Notes under the pieces: generated by a model
Databases searched by the model: none
What the model was told of the DNA's origin: nothing
What the model saw: the letters and a program-made list of their open reading frames with translations, nothing else
Position numbers and translations under genes: made by a program
Source of the DNA: Pseudomonas sp. JAI120
GTDB taxonomy: Bacteria > Pseudomonadota > Gammaproteobacteria > Pseudomonadales > Pseudomonadaceae
Direction of reading: 5' to 3'
DNA: 64,000 bases
Assembly (NCBI RefSeq): GCF_014207255.1
Contig: NZ_JACHCZ010000001.1
Span: 1,789,378 to 1,853,377 of the forward strand
Shown here: positions 1 to 10,220 of the stretch, in pieces
Layout: every line of letters begins with the position of its first letter
Position numbering within the stretch: position 1 is the stretch's first letter

Positions 1-274
1 CGAGCGAGGCGCGCATCAAGGCCGTGTTGTAGTGGATGGTTTCCTCCATCACCGCACGCAGGATCTCGTCCTTGCTCTTGAAGTGATGAAAGATGCTGCC
101 GGACTGGATGCCCACGGCGCCGGCCAGGTCGCGCACGGTGGTGCGCTCAAAGCCCTTGTTGCGAAACAGGTGAGCCGCGGTTTGCAGCAACTTGCCACGG
201 GCACTGTCGGGGTCGGTCAATTGGCCGCCGTCGACCATGGTGCGCATCACCCGCAGGGCTTTGTGCTCATCCAT
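1..274 (-). CDS. atuR: TetR-family repressor AtuR (3' part outside window)
   Basis: Only the first ~91 codons are present; the gene runs off the left edge. The N-terminal helix-turn-helix is clear (TTVRDLAGAVGIQSGSIFHHF followed by KSKDEIL), typical of TetR DNA-binding domains. The ATG at 274 is preceded by a good GAGGAG Shine-Dalgarno. It is divergent from atuA and shares with it an intergenic region holding two mirror-image operators. Established knowledge: AtuR of P. aeruginosa represses the atu operon by binding two inverted repeats between atuR and atuA. The assignment rests on position and operator layout, because the ligand-binding domain is not visible. Confidence 0.8.
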   Translation of the reverse strand, partial: MDEHKALRVMRTMVDGGQLTDPDSARGKLLQTAAHLFRNKGFERTTVRDLAGAVGIQSGSIFHHFKSKDEILRAVMEETIHYNTALMRASL

Positions 275-332
275 GCTGCTCTCCTCTACTTCTACTGACG
301 TCTTGGCCGGCAATTTAGGCCGTGCCAGTCAC

Positions 333-391
333 CCAAGCAAGCGCTTGGCTAAAACTTGTGACCAGAGTTTACAAACCAAGCGCTTGCTTGG
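333..391. promoter_or_regulatory. Paired AtuR operators in the atuR-atuA intergenic region
   Basis: Positions 333-348 read CCAAGCAAGCGCTTGG and 376-391 read CCAAGCGCTTGCTTGG, exact reverse complements of each other. Each contains the palindromic core CAAGCGCTTG. Their centres are 43 bp apart, about four helical turns, so two repressor dimers could bind the same DNA face. A weak sigma-70-like pair (TTGGCT 345-350, 17-bp spacer, TTTACA 368-373) lies between and across them, so occupancy would block atuA transcription. The operator call is an inference from symmetry and from the known AtuR system. Confidence 0.75.
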
Positions 392-427
392 TAGTCTCGT
401 TGCCAGCCATTCGAGGAAGGATTTCTC

Positions 428-2206
428 ATGAGCAAGACGGTTCGTATCGGCTGCGCCAGCGCGTTCTGGGGTGACACCTGCACCGCTGCCGCGCAGTTGG
501 TGCACGGCGGCAAGCTGGATTACCTGGTGTTCGACTACCTGGCGGAAGTCACGATGTCGATTCTCGCCGGTGCGCGAATGAAAGATCCTCAAGCCGGATA
601 CGCCACGGATTTCGTCGAGGTGCTCACGCCGCTGCTGGCCGAGATCCAGCGCCAGGGCATCCGCGTGATCAGCAATGCCGGCGGCATCCACCCCCAGGCC
701 TGCGCCGCCGCCCTGCAAACCGCCTGCGATAAAGCCCAGATCCCGCTGAAAATCGCCGTGCTGCTGGGCGACGACCTGCAACCCCAGCTCAAGCACCTGC
801 ACGGCATCACCGACATGTTCAACGGCGCGCCGCTGCCGCCCCTGTGCGTCTCCGCCAATGCCTACCTCGGTGCACCGGGCATCGCCCAGGCGCTGCAATT
901 GGGCGCGGACATCGTCATCACCGGCCGCGTGGTCGACAGCGCAGTGGTCAGCGCGGCACTGGTGCATGAATTCGGATGGTCGTGGCAGGACTACGACCGC
1001 CTCGCCCAGGCAGCCTTGGCCGGGCATATCATCGAATGCGGCGCCCAATGCACCGGTGGCAACTTCACCGATTGGCGCGACGTGCCGGACTACGAGCACA
1101 TCGGCTTTCCCATCGTCGAAGTCAGCGCCGACGGTCAATTCACCGTCAACAAGGTCGAGGGCAGCGGCGGACTGATCAGCGAACTGAGCGTGGCCGAACA
1201 GCTGCTGTATGAAATCGGCGACCCACGCGTTTATTTACTGCCCGATGTGATTTGCGATTTCAGCCAGGTGAAGTTGCAGCAACAAGGCAAACATTGCGTA
1301 CGCCTCCACGGCGCCAAGGGCCTGCCGCCGACCGCGCAATACAAGGTCAGCGCCACCTACCCGGAGGGCTTTCGCTGCACCGCCAGTTGCCTGATCGCCG
1401 GGATCGATGCGGTGGCCAAGGCCGAGCGCGTCAGCCAGGCGATCATCAACAAGACCTCGGAGCTGTTCAGCCAGCGCGGCTGGGCGCCCTACACCGAAGT
1501 GAATATCGAACTGCTCGGCAGCGAAGCGACGTATGGCGCTCACGCCCAGCGCCACGACTGCCGCGAGGTGGTGGTCAAGCTGGCGGTGCGACACCCGAGC
1601 AAGCAAGCGCTGGTGCTGTTCGCACGCGAGATCGCCCAGGCCGCCACCGGAATGGCGCCGGGGCTGACCGGGATTGTCGGTGGGCGGCCGACGGTCTACC
1701 CGCTGATCCGCTTGTTCTCGTTCCTGATCGATAAGGCCGCCTGCGAGGTGGTAGTCGACTTCCAGGGCCAACGCCACGTCTGCACGCTGCCCGTCGCCGA
1801 CGCCCCCCTCATGCCTGCCGCCGCGATGGATCCGCCCAACCCCCTGGGCCGCGCCGACGCCAGCGTGGCGCTGGTGAAACTCGCCGTGGCGCGCTCCGGC
1901 GACAAGGGCAACCACAGCAATATCGGGGTCATTGCCCGAGCCCCCGAGTACCTGCCGTGGATTGCCGAAGCGCTGACGCCGGAGGTGCTCGTCGACTGGA
2001 TGGGCCACGTGCTCGACCCCGTGCACGGCCGCGTCGAACGCTGGTATTTGCCCGGCAGCCACAGCCTCAATTTCCTGCTGGAAAACGCCTTGGGCGGCGG
2101 CGGCATCGCCAGCCTGCGCATCGACCCCCAGGGCAAGGGCTTCGCCCAGCAGCTGTTGGAAATCCCCATCGCCGTGCCGCAACACATCGCCGATCAACTC
2201 ACGTAA
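428..2206 (+). CDS. atuA: Acyclic terpene utilization protein AtuA
   Basis: A 592-residue protein with the DUF1446/AtuA fold over about the first 450 residues ([13 protein letters not shown] at the N terminus) and a C-terminal AtuA-like domain carrying [13 protein letters not shown] near residues 487-499. AtuA is needed for growth on citronellol/geraniol in P. aeruginosa and P. citronellolis, but its exact reaction is not firmly established. The start at 428 has a GGAAGGA ribosome site a few bases upstream. It is the first gene of the atu operon, divergent from atuR, and is followed after 12 bp by the atuB remnant. Confidence 0.9.
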   Translation: MSKTVRIGCASAFWGDTCTAAAQLVHGGKLDYLVFDYLAEVTMSILAGARMKDPQAGYATDFVEVLTPLLAEIQRQGIRVISNAGGIHPQACAAALQTACDKAQIPLKIAVLLGDDLQPQLKHLHGITDMFNGAPLPPLCVSANAYLGAPGIAQALQLGADIVITGRVVDSAVVSAALVHEFGWSWQDYDRLAQAALAGHIIECGAQCTGGNFTDWRDVPDYEHIGFPIVEVSADGQFTVNKVEGSGGLISELSVAEQLLYEIGDPRVYLLPDVICDFSQVKLQQQGKHCVRLHGAKGLPPTAQYKVSATYPEGFRCTASCLIAGIDAVAKAERVSQAIINKTSELFSQRGWAPYTEVNIELLGSEATYGAHAQRHDCREVVVKLAVRHPSKQALVLFAREIAQAATGMAPGLTGIVGGRPTVYPLIRLFSFLIDKAACEVVVDFQGQRHVCTLPVADAPLMPAAAMDPPNPLGRADASVALVKLAVARSGDKGNHSNIGVIARAPEYLPWIAEALTPEVLVDWMGHVLDPVHGRVERWYLPGSHSLNFLLENALGGGGIASLRIDPQGKGFAQQLLEIPIAVPQHIADQLT

Positions 2207-2218
2207 AGGAGCGTTGCC

Positions 2219-2317
2219 GTGGCCTTCGACTCGATCTTCAAAGCCGGCCTGTTCCAGGGCCACACCGTGATCGTCACCGCTGCACAAGGCGGAGCAATAA
2301 ACCATGCCGCTGATTGA
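2219..2317 (+). pseudogene. atuB: Deletion remnant of atuB (short-chain dehydrogenase)
   Basis: A GTG start at 2219, with AAAGGA 8 bp upstream, opens a frame reading VAFDSIFKAGLFQGHTVIVT. This is the start of an AtuB-type SDR, where VIVTGGGSGIGR (the NAD(P)-binding Rossmann loop) should follow. Instead the glycine motif is missing: the frame runs into AAQGGAINHAAD and stops at 2317, inside the first codons of atuC. About 90% of a ~290-residue enzyme is therefore absent. Flanking genes are intact, so this looks like a single internal deletion rather than general decay. Confidence is high that this is a fragment, somewhat lower that it was atuB. Confidence 0.75.
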
Positions 2318-3920
2318 CAGCCTGATCGATGCCCACAGCCCGCAGTTCGCGCAGAACCGCCAGGCCATGCTCGAAGGTATCCAGCACCTGCGCCAACTGG
2401 AACACACCCTGCTCGCCAAGGCCGAGGAAGCCAGGCCCAAGTTCGACAAGCGCAGCCAACTGCTGCCGCGCGAGCGCCTCAACCTGCTGCTGGACCCTGG
2501 CGCGCCGTTCCTGGAACTGGCGAGCCTGGCGGGCTACAAGCTGCACGACGACAAGGACGGCAGCGCCGCCGGTGGTGGGTTGATCGCCGGCATCGGCTAC
2601 GTCAGCGGCGTGCGCATGCTGGTGGTGGCCAATAATAGCGCGATCAAAGGCGGCACCCTTTCGCCCTCCGGCCTGAAAAAATCCCTGCGCCTGCAACAGA
2701 TCGCCATGGAAAACAAACTGCCGGTGGTGACCCTCGCCGAAAGCGGCGGCGCCAACCTCAACTACGCCGCGGAGATTTTCGTCGAAGGCGCGCGCAGCTT
2801 TGCCAACCAGGCGCGCATGTCGGCCATGGGCTTGCCGCAGATCACCGTGGTGCACGGCTCGGCCACGGCGGGGGGCGCGTACCAGCCAGGGCTGTCGGAT
2901 TACGTGGTGGTGGTGCGCGGCAAGGCCAAGCTGTTCCTCGCCGGCCCGCCGCTGCTCAAGGCGGCGACCGGTGAAGTCGCCACCGATGAGGAACTGGGCG
3001 GCGCCGAGATGCATGCGCAAATCGCCGGCACCGCTGAATACCTGGCGGAAAACGATGCCGATGGCGTGCGCATCGTGCGCGAGATTGTCAGCCTGTTGCT
3101 CTGGAACGATCGCCTGCCACAGGCGCCAAAACGCACTTACGCCGAGCCCCTGTACCCGATCGACGACCTGCTGGGGCTGATCCCCGATGACGCCAAAAAA
3201 CCCTACGACGTGCGCGAGATCCTCGCGCGCCTGGCCGACGGTTCGCAGTTCCTCGAATTCAAGGGAGAGTTCGACGCCCATACCGTCTGCGGCCATCTGC
3301 ACATTCAAGGCCGTGCGGTCGGCGTGATCGGCAACAACGGCCCGATCACGCCCAAAGGCGCGAGCAAGGCGGCGCAGTTTATCCAGCTGTGCGACCAGAG
3401 CCGCACGCCGCTGTTGTTCCTGCACAACACCACCGGCTTCATGGTGGGTACCGAAGCGGAGCAGCAAGGGGTGATCAAGCACGGCGCGAAGATGATCCAG
3501 GCCGTGGCCAACGCACGGGTACCTAAACTCACCGTGGTGGTCGGTGGCTCCTACGGCGCCGGCAACTATGCGATGTGCGGTCGCGGCCTGGACCCGCGCT
3601 TTATCTTCGCTTGGCCCAACAGCCGCACAGCGGTGATGGGCGGTGCGCAGGCGGGCAAGGTGCTGCGGATCGTCACCGAGGCCAAACAGCTGAAGGACGG
3701 TTTGGTGCCCGATCCCAAGGTGCTGGACATGCTTGAGCAGGTCACCGCGCAGAAACTCGACAGCCAGTCCACTGCACTCTATGGCAGCGCGAATCTGTGG
3801 GATGACGGGCTGATAGATCCACGGGATACCCGTACCTTGCTCGGCTTTCTGCTGGATATCTGTCACGAGGCCGAAGTCCGCGAGTTGCAGTCCAACAGCT
3901 TCGGTGTCGCGCGTTTCTAA
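2304..3920 (+). CDS. atuC: Geranyl-CoA carboxylase, carboxyltransferase (beta) subunit AtuC
   Basis: A 538-residue acyl-CoA carboxylase carboxyltransferase. The N- and C-terminal crotonase-like halves are visible, with the glycine-rich oxyanion loops SATAGGAYQPG (acyl-CoA side) and GGSYGAGNYAMCGRG (biotin side). Together with AtuF it would carboxylate cis-geranyl-CoA in the acyclic terpene pathway. On sequence alone the methylcrotonyl-CoA carboxylase subunit LiuB is a close alternative; the neighbouring atuA, atuD and atuE favour AtuC. The ATG at 2304 overlaps the end of the atuB remnant. Length equals that expected for the family. Confidence 0.85.
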   Translation: MPLIDSLIDAHSPQFAQNRQAMLEGIQHLRQLEHTLLAKAEEARPKFDKRSQLLPRERLNLLLDPGAPFLELASLAGYKLHDDKDGSAAGGGLIAGIGYVSGVRMLVVANNSAIKGGTLSPSGLKKSLRLQQIAMENKLPVVTLAESGGANLNYAAEIFVEGARSFANQARMSAMGLPQITVVHGSATAGGAYQPGLSDYVVVVRGKAKLFLAGPPLLKAATGEVATDEELGGAEMHAQIAGTAEYLAENDADGVRIVREIVSLLLWNDRLPQAPKRTYAEPLYPIDDLLGLIPDDAKKPYDVREILARLADGSQFLEFKGEFDAHTVCGHLHIQGRAVGVIGNNGPITPKGASKAAQFIQLCDQSRTPLLFLHNTTGFMVGTEAEQQGVIKHGAKMIQAVANARVPKLTVVVGGSYGAGNYAMCGRGLDPRFIFAWPNSRTAVMGGAQAGKVLRIVTEAKQLKDGLVPDPKVLDMLEQVTAQKLDSQSTALYGSANLWDDGLIDPRDTRTLLGFLLDICHEAEVRELQSNSFGVARF

Positions 3921-3936
3921 CAGGAGAACAAGAACA

Positions 3937-5094
3937 ATGATCTTCACCCAGGAACACCAGGAACTGCGCCGCACCGTCCGCGCCTTCGTCGACCGCGAGA
4001 TCAACCCCCATGTGGACGAATGGGAAAAGGCCGGGCGCTTCCCCATCCACGAAATCTTCCGCAAGGCCGGTGACCTCGGCTTGCTGGGCATTTCCAAACC
4101 GGAACAATTCGGCGGCATGGGCCTCGACTACAGCTACTCGATCGTCGCTGCCGAAGAGTTCGGCACCATCCGCTGCGGTGGCATCCCCATGTCCATCGGC
4201 GTGCAGACCGACATGTGCACCCCCGCCCTCGCCCGCTTCGGTTCCGATGAATTGCGCGACGAATTCCTGCGCCCGGCCATCAGCGGCGAGCAGGTCGGTT
4301 GCATCGGCGTCTCGGAAACCGGCGCCGGTTCCGACGTGGCCGGGTTGAAAACCTATGCGCGCAAGGACGGCGACGACTATGTGATCAACGGCAGCAAAAT
4401 GTGGATCACCAACTCGCCCAGCGCCGACTTTATCTGCCTGTTGGCCAACACCTCCGACGATAAGCCGCATATCAACAAGTCGCTGATCATGGTGCCGATG
4501 AACACCCGCGGTATCAGCGTCAGCCCGCCCCTGGAAAAGCTCGGCATGCACAGCTCCGAGACCGCCCAGGTGTTCTTCGACGACGTGCGCGTGCCGCAGC
4601 GCAATCGCATCGGCCACGAAGGCGCGGGCTTCATGATGCAAATGCTGCAGTTCCAGGAGGAACGCCTGTTTGGCGCGGCCAATATGATCAAGGGCCTGGA
4701 GTACTGCATCGACAGCACTATCGACTACTGCAAGGAGCGCCAGACCTTCGGCAAGGCGCTGATCGACAACCAGGTGATTCACTTTCGCCTGGCCGAACTG
4801 GCCACCGAAATCGAATGCCTGCGGGCGCTGGTCTACCAGGCCACCGAGCAGTACATCAAGGGCCAGGACGTAACCCGCCTGGCCTCCATGGCCAAGCTCA
4901 AGGCCGGGCGCCTCGGCCGTGAAGTCAGCGACAGTTGCCTGCAATACTGGGGCGGCATGGGCTTCATGTGGGACAACCCGGTGGCCCGCGCTTATCGCGA
5001 CGTGCGCCTGGTGTCGATTGGCGGCGGCGCCGATGAAATCATGCTGGGCATCATCTGCAAACTGATGGGCACTTTGCCTGGGAAAAAGCCATGA
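3937..5094 (+). CDS. atuD: Citronellyl-CoA dehydrogenase AtuD (acyl-CoA dehydrogenase)
   Basis: A 385-residue FAD-dependent acyl-CoA dehydrogenase with the usual signatures: GVSETGAGSDVAG, MWITNSPSADF and the C-terminal LQYWGGMGFMWDNPVARAYR. It would oxidise citronellyl-CoA to geranyl-CoA. At the position where MCAD-type enzymes carry the catalytic Glu (IYEGT-like) this protein has IGGGADEIM with no Glu. A helix-G Glu is present instead (Glu242 in FQEERLFGA), as in isovaleryl-CoA and long-chain dehydrogenases, which suits a 3-methyl-branched substrate. The ATG at 3937 follows CAGGAGAA. It overlaps atuE by 4 bp (ATGA), so the two are translationally coupled. Confidence 0.85.
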   Translation: MIFTQEHQELRRTVRAFVDREINPHVDEWEKAGRFPIHEIFRKAGDLGLLGISKPEQFGGMGLDYSYSIVAAEEFGTIRCGGIPMSIGVQTDMCTPALARFGSDELRDEFLRPAISGEQVGCIGVSETGAGSDVAGLKTYARKDGDDYVINGSKMWITNSPSADFICLLANTSDDKPHINKSLIMVPMNTRGISVSPPLEKLGMHSSETAQVFFDDVRVPQRNRIGHEGAGFMMQMLQFQEERLFGAANMIKGLEYCIDSTIDYCKERQTFGKALIDNQVIHFRLAELATEIECLRALVYQATEQYIKGQDVTRLASMAKLKAGRLGREVSDSCLQYWGGMGFMWDNPVARAYRDVRLVSIGGGADEIMLGIICKLMGTLPGKKP

Positions 5095-5852
5095 ATACCC
5101 TGCTGCTCGAACCCCATAACGGCGTGTTGCACATCACCCTCAACCGACCCGAATGCCGTAATGCCATGAGCCTGGAAATGGTCAACGAACTGCGCGCGGT
5201 GCTGGCTGGGTTGGACAGCCATGTGCGCGCCGTGGTGATCAGCGGCGCAGGCGGGCACTTTTGTGCCGGTGCCGATGTGAGGGATCTGGTCAGCGCAGGC
5301 AATCAATTGCAGGCGCTGAACCGGGCTTTTGGCACGTTGCTGCAAGAAGTGGAAGCCGTGTCGCAAGTGGTCATCGTGGTGCTGCAAGGTGCGGTACTGG
5401 GCGGTGGGTTCGGCCTGGCCTGCGTGAGCGACATCGCGATTGCCGATCACCAGGCGCAGTTCGGGTTACCGGAGACCAGCCTGGGGTTACTGCCGGCGCA
5501 GATTGCGCCGTTTGTGGTCAAGCGTATCGGCCTGGCCCAGGCACGGCGGCTGGCGCTGACGGCGGCGCGGTTCGATGGACGGGAAGCTGAACGGCTGGGG
5601 CTGGTGCACTTTACCGAGACCGACCCGCAGGCGTTGGCGGAGCGTCTGGATGAGGTGCTGGGGCAGGTGCTGCGCTGCGCGCCAGGTGCCAACGCGCGTA
5701 CCAAGGCGCTGCTGCTGGCGAGTGTGGAGCAACCGTTAGGGCCACTGCTGGATCAAGCGGCGCAGTGGTTTGCCGAGTCGGTGACCAGTGCAGAGGGAAT
5801 TGAGGGGACGCAGGCGTTTGTGCAGAAGAGAAAGCCTGGGTGGTGCAGGTGA
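5091..5852 (+). CDS. atuE: Isohexenylglutaconyl-CoA hydratase AtuE (enoyl-CoA hydratase family)
   Basis: A 253-residue crotonase-fold protein. Oxyanion-hole motifs are GAGGHFCAGADV near residues 51-62 and VLGGGFGLAC near residue 101. In the atu pathway AtuE hydrates the carboxylated geranyl-CoA product. LiuC-type 3-methylglutaconyl-CoA hydratase is the main alternative by sequence; the neighbours decide for AtuE. The start codon lies within the last codons of atuD (4-bp overlap). The gene is followed by 480 bp of repeat sequence instead of the next pathway gene. Confidence 0.8.
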   Translation: MNTLLLEPHNGVLHITLNRPECRNAMSLEMVNELRAVLAGLDSHVRAVVISGAGGHFCAGADVRDLVSAGNQLQALNRAFGTLLQEVEAVSQVVIVVLQGAVLGGGFGLACVSDIAIADHQAQFGLPETSLGLLPAQIAPFVVKRIGLAQARRLALTAARFDGREAERLGLVHFTETDPQALAERLDEVLGQVLRCAPGANARTKALLLASVEQPLGPLLDQAAQWFAESVTSAEGIEGTQAFVQKRKPGWCR

Positions 5853-5884
5853 CGCCCGCTGAGCATGGGTATCTACACAATTTT

Positions 5885-5958
5885 CAGTGGTCTGTGGCGA
5901 GGGGGCTTGTTTCCGTGGCGGCCTTCGGGCCGACCGCTTTTTGGGGTTTGGGTGAGTG
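5885..5958. repeat. Degenerate REP-like half element
   Basis: The stretch just after atuE reads GTGGCGAGGGGGCTTG, which resembles one arm of the GTGGGAGGGGGCTTGCCCCC type REP hairpins seen at 31023 and 36941, but no matching arm follows. It fills the gap between atuE and the long palindrome. Boundaries are approximate. Confidence 0.4.
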
Positions 5959-6318
5959 CATATCCGTTGCTGCGGTAACGGCGGCTATTGGTTCCGCCCT
6001 TACGGCGGGTCACTTTGGAAAAGCCCCAAAGTAACCAAAGGGCTCTTGCCCCACCACTCGGCACCTCGCCTAGGCTCGGTATGCCCGAACGAAGGCTTTG
6101 GAGCGTGGGTAACCCGGCAGGACGCCGGGTTAGCCGCGCTGGGCCAGGGATGGCCCATTGCGGCGGCCCACGCTCCAAAGCCGGAGTGAGGGCACACCGA
6201 GCCTAGGCGAGGTGCCGAGTGTTGGGGCGAGGACCTTTTGGTTACTTTTGGGTCCTTCCGAAAGTGACCCGCTGTAAGAGCGGAACCCTAAGTGGCCGTT
6301 ACCTAAATAACGGATATA
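5959..6318. repeat. ~360-bp long palindromic intergenic repeat
   Basis: The two halves are imperfect reverse complements over almost the whole element. The left end (TATCCGTT..GGTAACGGC..GGTTCCGC) mirrors the right end (GCGGAACC..GGCCGTTACC..AACGGATA). Inner arms such as GGCACCTCGCCTAGGCTCGG and GGCTTTGGAGCGTGGG also pair with downstream copies. The centre near 6138 holds AACCCGGCAGGACGCCGGGTT and GGGCCAGGGATGGCCC mini-hairpins. Long repeats of this kind are scattered in P. fluorescens-group genomes and are not themselves coding. It separates atuE from atuF, so an RNA crossing it could form a very large hairpin. Confidence 0.85.
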
Positions 6319-6333
6319 CACACGGAGCAAAAA

Positions 6334-8217
<1,884 letters not shown>

Positions 8218-8291
8218 CCACCTAGTCGGAACTACAAGGCCGGGCTACGCTCTATCCCCAACAGGAAAGGACGAGTACGGGAACCTGCGCG

Positions 8292-8834
8292 ATGCCTCAT
8301 TGGCTGATTATTGACCTTGAAGCCACAACGGATGAAGGCGGCTGGCCCGTGACGGAGATGGAAGTCATCGAGATCGGCGCGAGCCTGGTGAACCGCCAGG
8401 GCCGCGAACTGGATCACTTCCAGCGCTTTGTGCGGCCGCTGCGCCGTCCATTGCTGACGCCCTTTTGTCGCAAACTGACCCATATCACCCAGGCAAATAT
8501 CGACACCGCCGCGCCCTTCACCGAGGTGTGGCCGCTGTTTGAGCGCTGGCTGGGCCAGCATCAGGCGCGCCTGGAAGGCTGGGCCAGTTGGGGTGACTAC
8601 GACCGCGTGCAGTTGGAGCTCGAATGGCAACGCCATGGCCTGACCAGCGCCATGGCCCCCACGCCCCATGTCAACCTCAAGCAACGCTTCGCCAAGGCAC
8701 GGCGCCTGGACAAGCCCCTGGGGCTCAATGGCGCCTTGCAGTTGGCGGGGATGCAGTTCCAGGGCCAGCAACATCGAGCGCTGGAAGATGCCCGCAACAC
8801 CGCGCGCCTGCTGCCGCTGATTTTGCCGGTCTAG
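8292..8834 (+). CDS. DEDDh-family 3'-5' exonuclease
   Basis: A 180-residue protein with a single ribonuclease T/DNA polymerase III epsilon-type exonuclease fold. Visible catalytic motifs are IDLEATTDEGG (Exo I Asp/Glu), an Exo II region around GWASWGDYDRVQ, and HRALEDARNTARL (Exo III His and Asp). The layout resembles the ERI1/KapD-like group of short exonucleases. The substrate cannot be told from sequence. It stands alone between atuF (74 bp upstream) and a REP pair, and its link to terpene catabolism is probably only positional. Confidence 0.8.
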   Translation: MPHWLIIDLEATTDEGGWPVTEMEVIEIGASLVNRQGRELDHFQRFVRPLRRPLLTPFCRKLTHITQANIDTAAPFTEVWPLFERWLGQHQARLEGWASWGDYDRVQLELEWQRHGLTSAMAPTPHVNLKQRFAKARRLDKPLGLNGALQLAGMQFQGQQHRALEDARNTARLLPLILPV

Positions 8835-8885
8835 GCAGCGCCCGAAGCCTTGGGCATACTGGCTGCCCTTTTCCTTGCTGCTCAA

Positions 8886-8987
8886 CTGTAGAAGCGAGCT
8901 TGCTTGCGCAGGTCGTTGACGATAACGCTGTAAACCGGGCACCCAGCGGCGCTCTCAGGTTTTTCGCGAGCAAGCTCGCTCCTACAG
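8886..8987. repeat. REP-type inverted pair (GAGCGAGCTTGCTCGC family)
   Basis: CTGTAGAAGCGAGCTTGCTTGCG at the left is the near-exact reverse complement of GCGAGCAAGCTCGCTCCTACAG at the right, separated by ~55 bp that include GTTGACGATAACGCTG. This REP doublet (REPIN-like) arrangement is common between genes in fluorescent pseudomonads. It fills most of the gap between the exonuclease gene and ppnP. Confidence 0.8.
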
Positions 8988-9026
8988 AGTGAGCGTAAAG
9001 CAGCAACTTTTTCCGAGGATTCGCCC

Positions 9027-9311
9027 ATGTTCAAAGTCAACGAGTACTTCGACGGCACCGTCAAGTCGATCGCTTTCGGCACCGCAGAAGGTCCGGCGAC
9101 CATCGGCGTAATGGCCCCGGGTGAATACGAATTCGGCACCGCCCAGCGTGAAATCATGCACGTGGTGTCCGGCGCCCTGACCGTCAAGCTGCCCGACGCC
9201 AACGACTGGGAAACCTTCGCCGCCGGCAGCCAGTTCAACGTACCGGCCAACAGCAAGTTCCAACTGAAGGTCGCGGTGGACACCGCTTACCTGTGCGAAT
9301 ACCGCGGCTGA
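9027..9311 (+). CDS. ppnP: Pyrimidine/purine nucleoside phosphorylase PpnP
   Basis: A 94-residue cupin-like protein of the DUF1255/PpnP (YaiE) family: [17 protein letters not shown] at the start, [20 protein letters not shown] in the middle and [11 protein letters not shown] near the end. Members catalyse phosphorolysis of several nucleosides to ribose-1-phosphate and the free base. Length is the family norm. The start is preceded by CGAGGA. A strong bidirectional terminator follows 11 bp after the stop. Confidence 0.9.
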   Translation: MFKVNEYFDGTVKSIAFGTAEGPATIGVMAPGEYEFGTAQREIMHVVSGALTVKLPDANDWETFAAGSQFNVPANSKFQLKVAVDTAYLCEYRG

Positions 9312-9322
9312 TCGCTGCGCCG

Positions 9323-9361
9323 CAAAAAAAATGCCCGTCTCCTGCGAGACGGGCATTTTTT
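9323..9361. terminator. Bidirectional intrinsic terminator between ppnP and the MOSC gene
   Basis: AAAAAAAATGCCCGTCTC is followed by CTGC and GAGACGGGCATTTTTT: a GC-rich stem flanked by A and T runs on both sides. It can end transcription of ppnP on the plus strand and of the MOSC gene on the minus strand. Confidence 0.92.
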
Positions 9362-9374
9362 ATGGGCGCATGAC

Positions 9375-10181
9375 TTATTCGAGGATGATCACCGGCATGC
9401 CCACTTCCAGGCGGCCCACGCCATCGTTGACCAGGTTCTGGCCAAAAATCGCGCCGTCCTCCGTCTTGCGGTAGGCCTCCAGCGTCACAAAAGGCTCACG
9501 GTCGGCGCTGCGCTCGCCGGTGTGCGGATCGATGGTGGTGAGAATGCAGCGTGAGCAGGGTTTGACTGCGCGAAACTCCACATCACCGATGCGCAAGCGT
9601 TTCCAGCCGTCTTCGGCGAAGGCTTCGCTGCCCTCGATCACGAGGTTGGGGCGAAAGCGCAGCATGTCCATGGGACGGCCGACTTTCTGCGAGAGGTCGT
9701 CGAGGGACGCTTGCCCGATCACCAGCAACGGATAACCGTCGGCAAACGCTACCTGGTCATCATCGCGGCCGTAACCCGCTTGGGTGGTGCGGGCACGTTC
9801 CAGGGGGATCTGCACCAGCCGCGTGGGCTTGCCGATAAAGTCGCTGACCCAGGCGGCAGCTTCGTCGCCGGCGTCCGGCACACGCAAGGTGTCACGCCAG
9901 ATGGTCACGCCGCGCAACTCGGCCTCGTTGCCGGGCAGCGCCACGTCCAGCGGCGCGTAGCCAGGCGAACTGAGGGTCAGGCCACCGCTGCTGTTCCACA
10001 GCGCCGACAGTTGGCTCATCTTCGCCACCGCGCGCTGGGTGAGGAAACGCCCACTGGCCTCGTCCACCAGCATCCAGCGTCGATCCCCGTCCAACCCGAG
10101 TTTATCCAGGCCGATCTGTTGCAGGATTTCGGCCCTGCCGGACTTCAAGGGATAACGGTACAACGCGCTGAGACGGAGCAT
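9375..10181 (-). CDS. MOSC domain-containing protein (YcbX-like)
   Basis: A 268-residue protein with an N-terminal MOSC beta-barrel domain (LSALYRYPLKSGRAEILQ) and a C-terminal MOSC domain. The conserved Cys lies in FRAVKPCSRCILTTIDP, followed by an FGQNLV motif near the end. MOSC proteins handle sulfur or molybdenum cofactor chemistry; YcbX of E. coli detoxifies N-hydroxylated base analogues. The exact substrate is not predictable here. It is a single gene, convergent with ppnP, 39 bp downstream of cheV. Confidence 0.85.
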   Translation of the reverse strand: MLRLSALYRYPLKSGRAEILQQIGLDKLGLDGDRRWMLVDEASGRFLTQRAVAKMSQLSALWNSSGGLTLSSPGYAPLDVALPGNEAELRGVTIWRDTLRVPDAGDEAAAWVSDFIGKPTRLVQIPLERARTTQAGYGRDDDQVAFADGYPLLVIGQASLDDLSQKVGRPMDMLRFRPNLVIEGSEAFAEDGWKRLRIGDVEFRAVKPCSRCILTTIDPHTGERSADREPFVTLEAYRKTEDGAIFGQNLVNDGVGRLEVGMPVIILE

Positions 10182-10220
10182 GGGCCTGCATTCCTGAGGG
10201 GCAAAGCCGTCACCCTAAGG

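Noticed and set aside
5959..6318. Several overlapping open frames of 60-100 codons inside the long palindrome.
   Set aside because: They arise from the repeat itself; frames on both strands resemble each other because the element is self-complementary.
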